A stretch of DNA of 64,000 bases from Epiperipatus broadwayi (Eukaryota; Onychophora; Udeonychophora; Euonychophora; Peripatidae): the NCBI GenBank assembly GCA_028023455.1, contig JAQFVV010012476.1:1965820-2029819 (forward strand), read 5' to 3'. Under the pieces are notes generated by a model, which was not told where the DNA came from, did not search any database, and saw only the letters and a list, made by a program, of their open reading frames with translations. Both the position numbers and the translations under genes were made by a program. The first letter of the stretch is position 1, and every line of letters begins with the position of its first letter. This document shows positions 1 to 16,406 of this stretch, piece after piece.

Positions 1-1
1 A

Positions 2-64
2 GAAGCTGTCAAAAAGAAACTCCATAAGGAAAAACTAAAATTGCAACTGGAAAGGCCTTTATAG
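2..64 (+). CDS. Possible terminal-exon end of an unidentified host gene (partial)
   Basis: Reading from base 2, an open frame runs off the left edge and ends in TAG at 62-64. It encodes 20 residues, EAVKKKLHKEKLKLQLERPL, a Lys/Leu-rich charged stretch that would suit a helical or coiled-coil C-terminus. One of the other two plus-strand frames closes at once. The local base mix is less AT-extreme than what follows, and an AATAAA lies at 543-548. No family can be named from 20 residues. A frame this short can be open by chance, so this is only a candidate. Confidence 0.25.
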   Translation, partial: EAVKKKLHKEKLKLQLERPL

Positions 65-704
65 ACAAGAGAGCCATGGTTATAGATATTTTTTTGTTTT
101 TAGATGTGCACATTATATTTTTAATAGAAAATCTGTTTGTTTTGTAAATGTAATAAGTTCCTTTCTCTCAATTTGCCCTCTGGGTAGAATCAAAGATTGC
201 TATCTTTGATTTCTGAAAATATTTAACAAACTCTCTTAGTTATTTGTAAAAAAATAACCTAATGAATTGAAAGTTAATCCATGAATAAAAATTACTTGAT
301 AGGTTAATATAATTTTATCAAACTGTATATTTATTTATTTTTTATAATGAAATAGATGTTTGAAATTATCTACTATTGTGTCATTTTTTTTGCTAATTAG
401 ATATTAAATATTTGTTTAAATTTTTTTTTCTAGTCTTAATTACTTTATCCAATTACTATTTCATTAAGTGCAGTGTGTGTGTGTGACCTTATATTATGAC
501 AACTTATATTTTAAGATTTAGTTGTTGTTTTTTGATGATACCAATAAAGATATTTATTTATAAGTAATGGAAGTCCATGATTTGTTTAAGGTTTTTTATG
601 ATAACTTGATGTATTTATTTATTTCCCTCACACAGTAATAAATTATAGGGTTCTTGTTTCCTAAGCTAGATTTGTGCATAACAGCAATATGGGTAGGGGG
701 GATT
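65..704. other. AT-rich non-coding stretch, possible 3' UTR
   Basis: No coding frame is visible. If the frame at 2-64 is a true exon end, this would be its 3' UTR, with a poly(A)-signal-like AATAAA at 543-548. A short (GT)n lies near 473-483. Otherwise nothing is recognised. Confidence 0.3.
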
Positions 705-1390
705 ATATTTAGTGTATGGGCATCCAGATGATGATGATTCCTGGGTTGGCATGAAGAGAATATTCTTCAAAGTCCATGTACTACCTTTTATTAGTTTGGT
801 CTTTATTAAAATTAAGCTTATAGTTGACCAGTTGATTAATGGTAGGTACTAAGTGGCCAGAGCATTGATTATGATCAGCATGTTTTAATGTCCCAATCTT
901 ATTGTTTGATGATTATATATTTTAATGGATGAGCACTTAAGTTGGTGCATTCAAATTAATGTTTAAATAATTGTCAAAGCTGGCAAGGGCTCAAAAGTTA
1001 GCCTGATTTACAGAAGACCCATTTCCAATCCAGGCCCCAGATTGACTGTTGATATTTATTTTTTATTGTTTTTCATCCAATCACAAGATGGACTGTTGAT
1101 TTATTTATTTTGATAGATAATTCATGATAATGAATGATTATTATTTTTGGGGAGTGCTGGTGAACTTATAGTTAGCTATGCTGATTTCTCAGATTGATCT
1201 ATCATGCTAATCTTTTTTGAAATTAAATTTTATTTTTTTTAACTTGGGAATAAAAATACAATTTTTCAGATTCCTTATGGTTTAAACCCAAATTTTCAGT
1301 AGAGTTACTAATGGCTAATCAATTTAGGGCAGTTGATGTTCACATACTGATGACCATTACCCCAGGTATGACCTCGTATTTCCCTGAATT
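705..1390. repeat. Dispersed repeat R1, copy 1
   Basis: This segment is recognisably related to 44600-45140, and in part to 48640-49125. Shared landmarks are CTAAGTGGCCAGAG (848-861), TTTACAG.AGACCCATTT (about 1008-1025), ATTGATTGTTGAT-like text, a short ATTATT seed near 1139-1144, and CCCCAGGTATGACC (1361-1374). No protein-coding content is seen. A B-box-like TTTC.AATCC after the AGACCCA block hints at a SINE-like part. The family name is unknown. Confidence 0.6.
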
Positions 1391-4300
1391 ATTGCATTAT
1401 ATTTATCAGTTGCAAAAACTTTGTCTTTATTAAAATCTGTTTTGATTGCTGTTATTTTGCATTATTTATATTTGCATTTTTTATACTTGACAATTGACAA
1501 AAGCCTTTTTTCACAAAGGAGAAATTAATAAGGCCAAATTCTTCCTCAATAGTGGATGTTTAGTAGCATATGCAGAGAGATCATGACAGTTAAAGATTGG
1601 ACAGTGGTGACACTTATAATTTGATGGATGCAGAAACTGCAGTTCACAGTTGAAACCCTATGGAATTCTGTGAAATGGATAAAAGAAACAGCAGCATGGG
1701 ACATCAAGACAACACCTGGACTTATACCTTGCCAAATTTATGTGGCATCATTTGCACAAAAATGACCACACGTTTTTCTCTAGACTCAATGATATAAAAC
1801 AATTTTTCCACCTGCATGAAAACTTTTACAATTGATATTTGTTTATCGTTCAGAATTATTTGTTTTGTTTATATATATATGTTTTTTTACAAAAAATAAG
1901 TTTCACAGTATTTTTCTGGGAAATTTCATCACACTTTGCAGTCACGTGTTCCTTTGAGAGGGGGGGCGTTTTCAGTTCGGTGTCCATTTTCTGTAGTAAT
2001 ATCAAGTTTCAATTTGTTTGTTAAAATGAGATTAATTCTTGTAATTAGAGTGTAAGTAGCATATGTATATATTTTATGTGTTGTTGTGGTAAATATTATT
2101 TAATAAAATTAAAATTTAATGATTGTTTTATGTGTATGAGAGTTAATTTGGGATTTTTTATTCAATATATTTTTGAGCGCCATGAAAATGTAGTTTTTAA
2201 GATAAAAATTTTTTGCTTTACAATGTTGGTTGTTTTTCATTATGCATTTATTCCTGCAAATCATAGATATGTTTACTCTTTTTATAGTTTTACTTGTGTT
2301 TGAACATGTTAGCTTTAGTCCTACAATATGGTATTTATTAAAGTTGCTGTACCTTTTCATATTCATGTCAACTTGTTAATAACTTTATAAATCTTGTGGA
2401 AATATCATGTACAAGCTCTGTATACACATCACTTTTTTGCCACTCTAGTGAAAAATTCATAAATTTGGTGACACATATAATGCACAAGATCTGTATGTGC
2501 ATTATTTTGGTCAGATTGCAAGATTTAAAAAGTTATCAGCAAATTGATATGAATGTGAAAAGGTGCAGCACATCTAATACTGTATTGCAGGAATAATATG
2601 CAAGTACCTTATTTTATATCACAGGTTCATATTCTAATAATAATAATAGATAAACCAATACCATGTAGTTAAATATAATGAGGGATTTTACATATATTCA
2701 ACTACCGTCACAAAACAACAATGAACATCTAGAATATTTAACGATTCTTAAAATCATATATCCATTTGACTATTAATACTCTTCAGTAAACATAAATAAA
2801 ATCATTAATTCTTATAAAACATCATATAAAATCTTTATTATTATGTGGAATCACAGAAAATATTATATTTTTAATATAATTACAACATTGAATATTTTAA
2901 AATTGGCATTATATAATTTTCATAATCGCTAATAATTAGCTCTTCTGTAATAATAATAATTATAATAATATGTTTTATTAATCATGTGCAATAAAATAAT
3001 ATTAGTCCAAATAATTAATCTTTATAAATCATGTGTGTGGATATGAAGATTTAAAGAAAGCACACAAACAAATCAAGCTTTTAATCTGATATTAATTCCA
3101 CAAATCATTAACAATTTTATTATGATGTAACCCTACCGAATTTTGATATTTTCGATGTTTTTCTTTATCTCACATGTCAATGTAAACTATATGATAAAAT
3201 GATTATTATTTATCAGAAAAAAAGTAAATTTAACTTCATTTGATAGATATTTTTGTTTACTACTGAAATACATTTTAAATGTTCACATTTTGTTTCTGTA
3301 AATTTTTAAAAAATGAGGATATAATCAAAACAAAGACTTTACACATCATTGTTTCTAGAAATATTATTTTCAGTTTATAAAATCAACAAAATATTTTTTA
3401 ATTCTCATTATTTTTACACATCTGAATGAATAATTATTTATTTCTCTTATATGTAATGAATTATGCTTTAAAAGTTTAAATTTTTTGAATATTTATTGCA
3501 AAATTGGTTATTTTCTTATTCCTAAATATAAGATAGATTGTTTACATCAGAGCTAGACTTTTCTAATTTGCTTTGGACCATATTTATGTTAGCTGCTAAT
3601 GTAACATATTTTTGAAAATAAAGTATTTCAAATCAAAATAAGTTATTAATAATTTATATTTCTTGACATCTAATAAATATAGTGCAAATTATTTTTAAAA
3701 AAATATCTAAAATCATAATAAATTAGCAAATAAACATGTTTTTGCACAATTGGAAACTACAATGGTATAAAATGATGAATGTTTTACAGACTTGGCAACA
3801 GACAATGGCTGAACATGTCTGGACAGGGTTTATGTCTATTGTAAGAGCGGGAATTTTGAATTTCATGCCATTTAGTGTAAAATCTTCAGAAAAAAAATTT
3901 ATTATAATAAAATATACTATTTTACATACATTTTAGCATATAATACTTACAAAAAATTTATTAGGAGTGAATTAGCCAAAAAATGTTTCCCTGTCATCCG
4001 AAATATGAATGGGTTAACAATATACTATATTTACAACAATATAAACTTATAAAACATTAAAATATTTACAAAGAAAATAACATAAGAAAATTAATTAGAT
4101 GAAAATATTTACATAAGAAAATTATATAAAATATATATAATATATAAAATATAATATAAATACATGTATGAACATTTACAAAAAATCAATTGATTTAATG
4201 AATGATTGGGTAATGAATAAAGAATGGAAAGTAATATAAAGAGAAATATATAAATAAATTGATAGAAATAATTAATTATAGGAAATGTCAGTAGATGTTC

Positions 4301-4938
4301 CTATGTATGTAATATATGTGTTGGTATTAATAGGAGGTATTAAATTGAAAAGAATAAAAAAATTTAGAATTACTGAAAAAGGTTTTTATATATATAATTA
4401 TTATGTTAATGTATTTATAAGTTGCTATTGTAATATAAGAAAGATTTATATTCTATTCTATTGATTACATAAGAAAATATAACAAAAATAAACAAACATT
4501 GGATCACCTTCATTCTGATTATTTACTATGGAAAATAGAATATATGATTCATTATAATAACAACACTGTTATTTCTATTATAATATAATCTTCAATAGCT
4601 TCTCTTCCTCTTTCCTTCTTTATTTTTGCTTTTCTAATATATAACATATAATAACCACATTCCACTCTTTACACTTTTTATAAGATTATGGGATAGAAAA
4701 TGATGGAGTAAAGAAAGTTTAGTAGATAATAAGATCTGATGAAGACTGCTAGGAACAGTCAAAACTGTAATATTAATTAATAAATATATTTTGCTTAAAG
4801 TGTAAAAAGAGTGGAATTTTGCTGTTATTTCTATCATTATAACCTTGATATTCCATTGTCACCATTATGATAAAATAATAACCATAACTATATATGACTT
4901 ATTTAACTAATAATATGCTTCACATTATTTACAAAATA
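1391..4938. other. AT-rich intergenic or intronic sequence
   Basis: About 3.5 kb of A+T-rich sequence with only short spurious frames. Small (ATA)n and (TAATAA)n patches occur near 2636 and 2951. No gene, RNA gene or clear mobile element is recognised. Confidence 0.6.
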
Positions 4939-5898
4939 CACCTGGGTCTCTTTTTACACAGATTTATTTAATGCGATTTTGAAGTTATGCGATTCACGTT
5001 TCTCTGAAAGTTGAACTCCGATAATGTGCTATTACTTCAAATAATAAATTTTGTGCACTTACATCATATTGAAAGTAATAGCACATTATTGGAATTTGAC
5101 TTTCATTTTAGTAATTTCAATATTTTCAGTGCTTTATAATAGTAAGATTTTATGCAATAATGAAATTAAAATCATGATTTCCACATTTTATGTATACACA
5201 CATTAAATTTTACAAGATTATAATGTAAATTTGTTCAAACATTGTGTGTGTTAATTTTGCATTTTAAATCACATTCTGTTTTTGCTTTTAAAAAAAGAAC
5301 ATAATCAATTATTAATCATTTAGTGTCCGCAAGTTTATTTTTAAAAGGTGAGTAATAGCAGTGGGCACAATTAAAATTGAAAATTAAAAAATTAAAGACA
5401 AAAATAATAATTTAATTTTTAGTTGTTAGATTAATTACTAATTATGTTGTCACCAGAAAACCATTAACACAACATGAGAGTGACATTGGCGCTAGTTGTA
5501 TTTCCTCTTGTGAAAAATCTGATTTTTTACCAGTTTGCAAACGAACCTGTTTATCGGCAAATAGCCATAATAATTAAAACGTGTATAAAAAAATGAAACT
5601 TACTGTAAATTATGCATAAAAATATATTGTTTTGAATAAAATTAAATATTATAGTTAAAAAACGTTTGTCTTGTATCAATTTTTTTCAAATTTGAAATTT
5701 TTTATTAGTCATATTTTATTTCCTTATTTTTTTTTTTTTTTGCCCAAACTTTCATTGGGGCTTTGCTTTTATGTGATTTTTGAAAAATCACAGTCTGTAT
5801 CCCCCCTTTTTCAAGGTAAGTTACATCTATTTTTGTGTGATTTCATTTGCATGTGTTTTCTGAGGAACCTATCTATCGCGTAAAACGAGACCCAGGTG
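4939..5898. mobile_element. Tigger/pogo-like Tc1-mariner element, internally deleted copy
   Basis: The 960-bp element is bounded by TA on both sides (4937-4938 and 5899-5900). Its terminal inverted repeats begin CACCTGGGTCTC; the right end, read in reverse complement, continues CGTTTTACGCG. A TA target, a TIR running into 'TCGTTTTA' and a right end preceded by 'GAACCTATCTATCGC' are typical of Tigger/pogo elements. Bases from about 5460 to 5700 match the 3' part of the longer copy at 35094-36571, including GGCGCTAGTTGTATTTCCTC. No transposase frame remains, so this is a MITE-like deletion derivative. A hairpin sits inside the left end at 5007-5106. Confidence 0.8.
5007..5106. repeat. Hairpin inside the Tigger-like element
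   Basis: Arms of about 36 nt at 5007-5041 and 5069-5106 (GAAAGTTGAACTCCGATAAT paired with ATTATTGGAATTTGACTTTC) enclose a loop of about 27 nt. The hairpin is absent at the matching place of the other copy (35.14-35.22 kb), so it is a copy-specific insertion or rearrangement. Confidence 0.7.
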
Positions 5899-5900
5899 TA

Positions 5901-10570
<4,670 letters not shown>

Positions 10571-10662
10571 GGTCTAAATTTAGATAGGATGGAGGTGGTG
10601 GTGAAAGACCATAGAAAAAGGTAAAAGTAAGTTTCGAATTCGAATCTTACTGTTTCAATATA
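10571..10662 (+). repeat. tRNA-like/palindromic module, copy 1
   Basis: The segment contains GTGAAAGACCATAGAAAAAG, then a palindromic TTCGAATTCGAATCTTAC followed by TGTTTCA. It matches, in opposite orientation, 30821-30905 (AAAAAGGTGAAACTTAAG, then GATTCGAATACGAATCTTAC and TGTTTCA). The TTCGAAT core looks like a pol III B box. It lies about 50 bp upstream of a hammerhead-like motif, so both may belong to one repeat unit. Confidence 0.55.
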
Positions 10663-10715
10663 TATATATATATGTACTGAACAATGATAAAAATATGTGT
10701 AAGAGATTGTGGTCT

Positions 10716-10765
10716 GGTCCAACTGATGAGTGCTGGTTTAGCACAAAATGTGTATCTTGAGGACC
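10716..10765 (+). ncRNA. Degenerate hammerhead-ribozyme-like motif, copy 1
   Basis: Read 5'-3': stem I GGTCCAA (10716-10722); core CTGATGA (10723-10729); stem II GTGCT/AGCAC with loop GGTTT (10730-10744); AAA where the core needs GAA (10745-10747); short stem III ATGTGTAT (10748-10755); C at the cleavage position (10756); stem I return strand TTGAGGACC (10757-10765), which pairs with one small bulge. Stem II is better here than in the other copies. The conserved G of the GAAA box is lost, so this copy is predicted inactive. Confidence 0.6.
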
Positions 10766-11349
10766 ATAGATCTTTTTCACATGTCTTTGGTCATATGTTC
10801 ATGATTGCATCCCTCCATAAGGTGTTATTCATTTTGATAAGGCTAAGGTTGTCTTCTTTGAAAGTAATGAAATAAAGAGAAAAATCTTTATTACTAAAAA
10901 AAATTAATTCTGAAGCAATTAACTTGTTTAAACGTTCTTTTAATATTAAGAATGGATGGGATGTAATTAGGAATTGTTTCTAATAGTTAATATATATATA
11001 TATATTAGTAAGTTTTAAATCCTTTGCACTTGAGATGTCGGCTTTTAACAGTGAAGCCAGTGGTTGTGTTATAGAGTTTATTCTCATTGGGTAGTCTTTG
11101 AAGTTGGGGTAATTTTAATTATTTTATTGACTAATTTAGCTTTAGGCTTTTAATGTTTATATATATACATACACACACATATATATCATTAAAATCAGTC
11201 AACACTTATACTATCTCAATATCAATAATAATTAATAATCTCAACCTGTTGTCAAGGCAACTAGTTAGAATGTAAAAATAAATAAATCAGCTTTTGTAAA
11301 TAAAAACATGAAATATTTATGATTAGAAATATTCCTAATTATAGTTTAC
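10766..11349. other. AT-rich non-coding stretch
   Basis: Only short TA runs (10991-11004 and around 11160) are seen. No gene is recognised. Confidence 0.5.
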
Positions 11350-11611
11350 ATAAATGGAAATTAATATTTACCAAGGCTGTAAACCTTAAGAATATGCGTG
11401 TGAAAATGCAAAGGTAGGGACCTCTACAGGTCTTAACCACAAGCTTGTGATTAAGATCTGTAGAGGTCCCTAGCTTGTGGTTAAGACCTGTAGAGGTCCC
11501 TACCTTCGCATTTTCACATGCATATTCTTAAGGTTTACAGACTTGGTAAATACTGCTTACAATCAATGTGCGTTTAAATAAATTTATAATTACAACTATA
11601 AATGGAAATTA
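11350..11611. mobile_element. Foldback element E1 with 14-bp target duplication
   Basis: Identical direct repeats ATAAATGGAAATTA lie at 11350-11363 and 11598-11611. Between them an inverted repeat occupies 11365-11552, from TATTTACCAAG on the left to its complement CTTGGTAAATA on the right, with arms of about 80 nt. An unpaired 45-nt tail follows (11553-11597). The loop is an extra partial copy of the right-arm start (AAGATCTGTAGAGGTCCCT beside AAGACCTGTAGAGGTCCCT). No coding capacity. The plan matches E2, E3 and E4. Confidence 0.82.
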
Positions 11612-12363
11612 TATATATAATTTTTATATATGTTATAGCTAAACAATTAAGAATGTTAAATTTTCAATGCTAAATTGTAATTCTTGCTTGATAAAAAGTT
11701 CATAGAAATTGGTAGGACACTCCAGATTTTATTTGTAAAAGGTGAAGAAAATATATATTTTATTTATTAATGCACTTTGTTAATAAAAACATTTCTTCAC
11801 TTTTTTTTTCTACGTTTTACTCTTATATATGTAATAATAAATTATAAAAATAAAATGAATTCATTTGAGTCAGGTTTTACAGTTAGAAAGCTGAATAATA
11901 AAGTAAATTTAAATAAAATTACTCTATAGTACTTTGTCTTATGGACATATCTAGAGAGAAATCACACATCTTCCTCATCCCTTTCTTCTTTATGTTCTAT
12001 TCATTGCCCAAATCTTCGATTCTATATTTTAATTCCTCTCACTTATACCATCCTGAAAGGTCAATCTTCTCCATTATTTTTTTTCTTTTCATATACCATT
12101 CTCTCCAGAACACTCTTTATTAATTATTTTTTTTTATCTCTAGTTTTCTAAACCAATCTTCTTTTTTCATTCACTTTTTTTGAAACAATCTTATTTATCA
12201 TTTTATTCATCCAACTAACTTTCTTCATTCTTCCCACTTTTCAAAGTTCTCCAATTTATTCACAATTCTCTTACTTATTGTCTATATTCCACAGTCTTAC
12301 AATAATAGTCTTCATGCCTAGCATAGTTTTAAATTATAAATAATACTGCTAGACACTATTACC
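11612..12363. other. Non-coding stretch with pyrimidine-rich part
   Basis: Bases of about 11965-12300 are rich in C and T on the plus strand. No coding frame is credible. Confidence 0.5.
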
Positions 12364-12369
12364 ATAAAC

Positions 12370-12405
<36 letters not shown>

Positions 12406-12417
12406 GTTTATAGTTTG

Positions 12418-12451
<34 letters not shown>

Positions 12452-12456
12452 CAAAC
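12364..12456. repeat. Two abutting AT-centred palindromes
   Basis: Palindrome 1 (12364-12411) runs ATAAACATT-(AT)n-AATGTTTAT. Palindrome 2 (12413-12456) runs GTTTGCAA-(TA)n-TTGCAAAC. Each is a near-perfect self-complementary unit centred on its own AT tract, with one base between the two. Confidence 0.9.
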
Positions 12457-12932
12457 TCAAAAACAAAAGCATTGTTATTGGAAATAACTATGTATGTAAG
12501 ATTTCTACTAGATCAGATATCGGAAAGTGGAGAAAAGTTAAATAAAAATCATATAATAAAATCTAAAAATTTCACTCAAGCTGGATTCCCTTATGAAAAG
12601 TCCAATATACTACTGATAACTAAACAGCTTTCCACTCTAAACTTGAGTGTGACTGACTTTCTTGGACAAATAATATACAAAGTGAGTTTCTATTCAGCAA
12701 GTTATTTTAGATCCTTAAAATAGTGACTGACTTGCTAGAAACTTCAGTAGTGGACCTTTGGTTTTTATAGACAATTCCTATTTAAATGTGAACAGTCTGA
12801 GATTCACCGATCAATTTACTTGATTGATCTGCATGTGGTATTTTGTTTAATGATACTTTATTAGTCAGTGACACTGTTTTCTGAAACTAATTTGGGAAAG
12901 CTGTAAAGTTTGAATGAGACCATTATAGTGAA
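12457..12932. other. Non-coding stretch
   Basis: An open frame enters from the AT tract and reaches 12723, but it has no recognisable motif and is probably chance. Confidence 0.45.
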
Positions 12933-13676
12933 TAAACTTTAGATGTTATCTAATGAGCTTGCCAATAGCTCTTAACAAGCTTTTCAGAAAATCCCCAACT
13001 CCAGACCAGTTTCTGCTTATGGCTTCCTCGGTGAGATGCTACGATATTCAAGCATTAGATTTAAAATACCAGGTCTGAAATTTTCAGATATCTATATGTC
13101 TTCAAATCGAGCTACCTAATTTAAATAGCCATATGGGCTTGAACTAAGTTCAGATACACCATATATTAATAGCTTTAGTAATATAAAATTTCCAAAGACT
13201 TAATAGCAAAAATAATTGCAAAGAAATCAAGTCATATATATGTCATATGACTTAATTTAACAAGCTTATATTACAATTTTTTGCTATTATATTTATTGAT
13301 ATTAAGGCTTTTGCAATTTTATATTGTTAAAGCTATTAAAATATGATATATCTGAACTTAGTTCAGTCCCATATGGCTATTTAAGTTAGATAGATGGATT
13401 TGAAGACATATGGATGTCTGGAATTTTCAGATTTTCTACTTAATAATTAACCATTAGATAAAGTGCTGGGCATGATGGTACTTTAAATCTAATGCTTGAA
13501 TAGCCTAGCATCTCATTAAGAAAGCCAGAAGCAGATTACGGTCTGGTGTTGAGGATATTCTGAAAAGCTTGTTAAGACCTATTGGCAAGCTCATTAGATA
13601 ACATTTGTAATACGAGCTTGTTAAATTAGGTCATGTGATATATGATTTGATTTTTTTGCAATTAAACTTTAGATGT
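12933..13676. mobile_element. Foldback element E2 with 14-bp target duplication
   Basis: Direct repeats TAAACTTTAGATGT lie at 12933-12946 and 13663-13676. Arm A (12947 to about 13207) is the reverse complement of arm A' (about 13276-13600), recognisable from TATCTAATGAGCTTGCCAAT and ATTGGCAAGCTCATTAGATA. A 62-nt segment T follows A' (13601-13662), and its reverse complement T' lies between the arms (about 13212-13275), giving the order A-T'-A'-T. No coding frame is seen. The start at the target duplication and the right-hand tail match E1, E3 and E4. Confidence 0.8.
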
Positions 13677-14860
13677 GTTCAAAACATTAGTAATAAAATT
13701 TAAAAATCCAAGCAAAACTAAAATAATGTTTTAATGGCATATATTTGTTTATATTTTTGGAAGATTACTTTATTTTTTTTTTTAAAGAACATAAAATATA
13801 TTTAGTATCTAGTGTCAATAAAAAAAAAACAAACATTCCAGGCAAAAAGGCAGGCAGAATTACGGCTTTTGAGATAGTTATTAAATTGACGTTCTATAAA
13901 TTTTTAATAGGTTAAGTTGGAATGCATTTTTATTTTGTCTTTAAAAGTTTTTAGTTTTTATTAAAATCAAATTATATAATTTGTTCAGTAATTAAATTTA
14001 TATGTAAATTTTAGATAGGTATCTTTATTTTTTACTTAAATGATTATCTAATCTGCCTTCTTGTTTGGAGCAATTAAGAGTTTTTTGTATCTTTGTTTCA
14101 TTTTCCATTTTATTTATTTTTTTGCGGTATATAATCATAAAAATTATACGCTATCGCTACTGTATTTGTTTATGTATTTAAAGTTCCTACTTGTAAACAA
14201 CTTTGAAAGGTAATTAATAGTCAGGTCAAAACAAAGAATTCGTGCGATGAATTTTAATGCTTACTTTCGACCTATCGGTCGGTAATGAGAGAGTCATGTG
14301 ACACCTTTAAGCTTTCGAATCTTCAGTTAAGCTGTTTTCTAAAAAAAACTGACCAAAAACATGTCGTCTTGATCTTTTTTGGTCAAGTCATCGAGGCTGG
14401 ACAAGATTAAAGGGATCATATTAGAGCCTTCTGCAATCCTGTTATAAGCCTTCGAATCACCCAACGACAAAACTCATTTGACGAGAAAAAAAGAAAATAG
14501 ATCGAATTCAACTACCTATATATTCTATAACGTTTTAATATGTGTGTATATATATATAGATAAAATATACATCCTTTAGCCCCGCTGCAACCCAGCTGTA
14601 ATTGTTAATCGCCTTAACGATACCAAATTAATTTGAGTGGCTATATATAAATAATCGAATGATATGTTAGAAATTCATAAGAGGTTCGAGCACTTAAAGC
14701 AACCGACTGGACTGCCCATGGATCCTGAGCTAGGTAAAACATCACATTGAAAAAGTAAAAACCTTTCAGCAGTTTCTTGTAAAGAAACAATTTATGCAAA
14801 GGGTAAACAGTATTTAAATAGTTAACTGTAATGCAATTAATTAATTTTTTTTTTCCATAT
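13677..14860. other. Non-coding stretch
   Basis: No gene is recognised. Bases 14240-14480 contain more CpG than their surroundings and a small palindrome, CGACCTATCGGTCG (14269-14282). This part could be unique or regulatory sequence, but nothing specific is seen. Confidence 0.4.
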
Positions 14861-14933
14861 GTCATAGCACCGTCTGCAACCAACTGCTTGCTAGCAAGCG
14901 GCTGCGCTCACCTCTCGGCTAATAACGCTTGAC
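14861..14933 (-). repeat. tRNA-related SINE fragment, copy 1
   Basis: On the minus strand it begins GTCAAGCGTTATTAGCCGAG, passes through an A-box-like AGCCGAGAGGTGAGC and ends GGTGCTATGAC, then ATATGG and a poly-A. It aligns with 17811-17911 but lacks the part holding the T-arm (B box). The complementary ends GTCAAGC and GC.ATGAC recall a tRNA acceptor stem. Confidence 0.65.
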
Positions 14934-15319
14934 TATTTTTTAAAAAATTTATTCAAAAAGGCGGCACTGCTCGCTAAGCTTATCAACTAGTGATGAAAGC
15001 CTAAAGTTCTATCCAACAACAATATCACATAACTTGAAAGGTTTTTGTTTTGTTTTATATTCTAGATGAAAAGAATAGATGGATACCTATGCAACCCTCC
15101 TCCCCATTGGCTTGTTGAATTGATCACAAGTCAGCTACAAGCGCAATAAAATTTGCTACTTGTAACCTGAAGATATTTCTAAGTTTCAGCTAGTTCAGGG
15201 TCAATTTACAAGTTGAGAATATGATAACTAATACATTATCAATAGACTATTTTTATAGTTAACTATATAGAGAGATACATTTATCCATATTTAATGTGTG
15301 TTATAAACAAAAACAGTTT
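14934..15319. other. Non-coding stretch
   Basis: No gene or repeat is recognised. Confidence 0.45.
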
Positions 15320-15920
15320 TTTATTCTATCGCTATCTATTGCAAGTTTGAAAAATCTGTTATCATCTGATAATAGTATATTTAAAAGACCATTCTCAGTT
15401 GAAATTCCGACTTTTTGCCTTTATTCATAAAAACATGGGTTTGAAAGCTAGAAGTTAAGTATATAATGACCTTTAATTCTTGCTTTATTATCAAGTTAAA
15501 AGCCTGAAATTCAAAAACCATAGGGTTTGAAATCAAGCTAAGCTATGTAGATGAAAACTAGCATAATAATTATATGTTTTGAGGTTGTTTAAATCCTATA
15601 AAATTACTCTGCCATTTACTATATGTATATATACATTTATAGGCTACAAACAAGACCATCTCTCTATTCTAGCGCCATAATTAGTAGATGACTTTCAATC
15701 ACCATTCTCAGATAGACTTCTGGGTTTTTACCCTTATTAATAAAACATGAAATTTAAATCTGAAAGTTTTGTGTTTAATAACCTTTCTTTCTTATTTTAT
15801 TATGAACTAACCATCTAAAATTCAAAACCCTAATATTTTAAAATTAGCAAAGCTGCTTAAATAGCTATATAGATCAGAATGAACGTAGTAGATTATATCT
15901 TTTGATAATTTCAGTTTTCT
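15320..15920. repeat. Old tandem duplication, about 313-bp period
   Basis: Two diverged direct copies (about 15320-15590 and 15664-15920) share ACCATTCTCAG (15388 and 15701), TTTTTGCCTTTATT/TTTTTACCCTTATT, AAAACATG, AAATTCAAAA-type text and ATTATAT.TTTTGA. The copies differ by many substitutions and small indels. No coding content. Confidence 0.6.
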
Positions 15921-16406
15921 TTAACTACTGGCTAGAAACATCAATACTCACACATCACTTACCATTTCTTATCTAACTAATAAATTACTATTGATACAAA
16001 GAAATAAAAATTGTTTACAAGTTTGTTAAAATGACTATTGTGGTCCAGTTTTGAATTATTATTGTGGTTTCTGTTTCAGTATTAGTTATTCAAAGTTAGT
16101 TTTTTTTTTTTTTTATAAAAATGATATATATGTTACCAAGAAACTGTGAAAAGCTGGCATTGTATAGAATGCCTAGGTATTTCATCTATACAATGTATGA
16201 TGTTTTGAGGCAAAGTATGAAATTTAATTTTTATGTAAATTTTTACATACTTTTGCTAAACATTGTCTAGAATACCTAGGCATTATAAAGAATACCAAGT
16301 AGTTGTTTGGCAAAGTATGGAAGATACATGTGAAAATATAACAAAGATAAAATATAAAATAAGGATTTTTTCTACGTAAAGAAAGAAAGACTGGTGCAGA
16401 ATTATT
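15921..16406. other. Non-coding stretch with small inverted repeats
   Basis: The motif ATTGTATAGAATGCCTAGGTAT near 16159 has partial relatives at 16264-16295 and 17257-17286. AAAAGTATGTAAA-type inverted text lies near 16217-16253. The family is not known. Confidence 0.4.
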
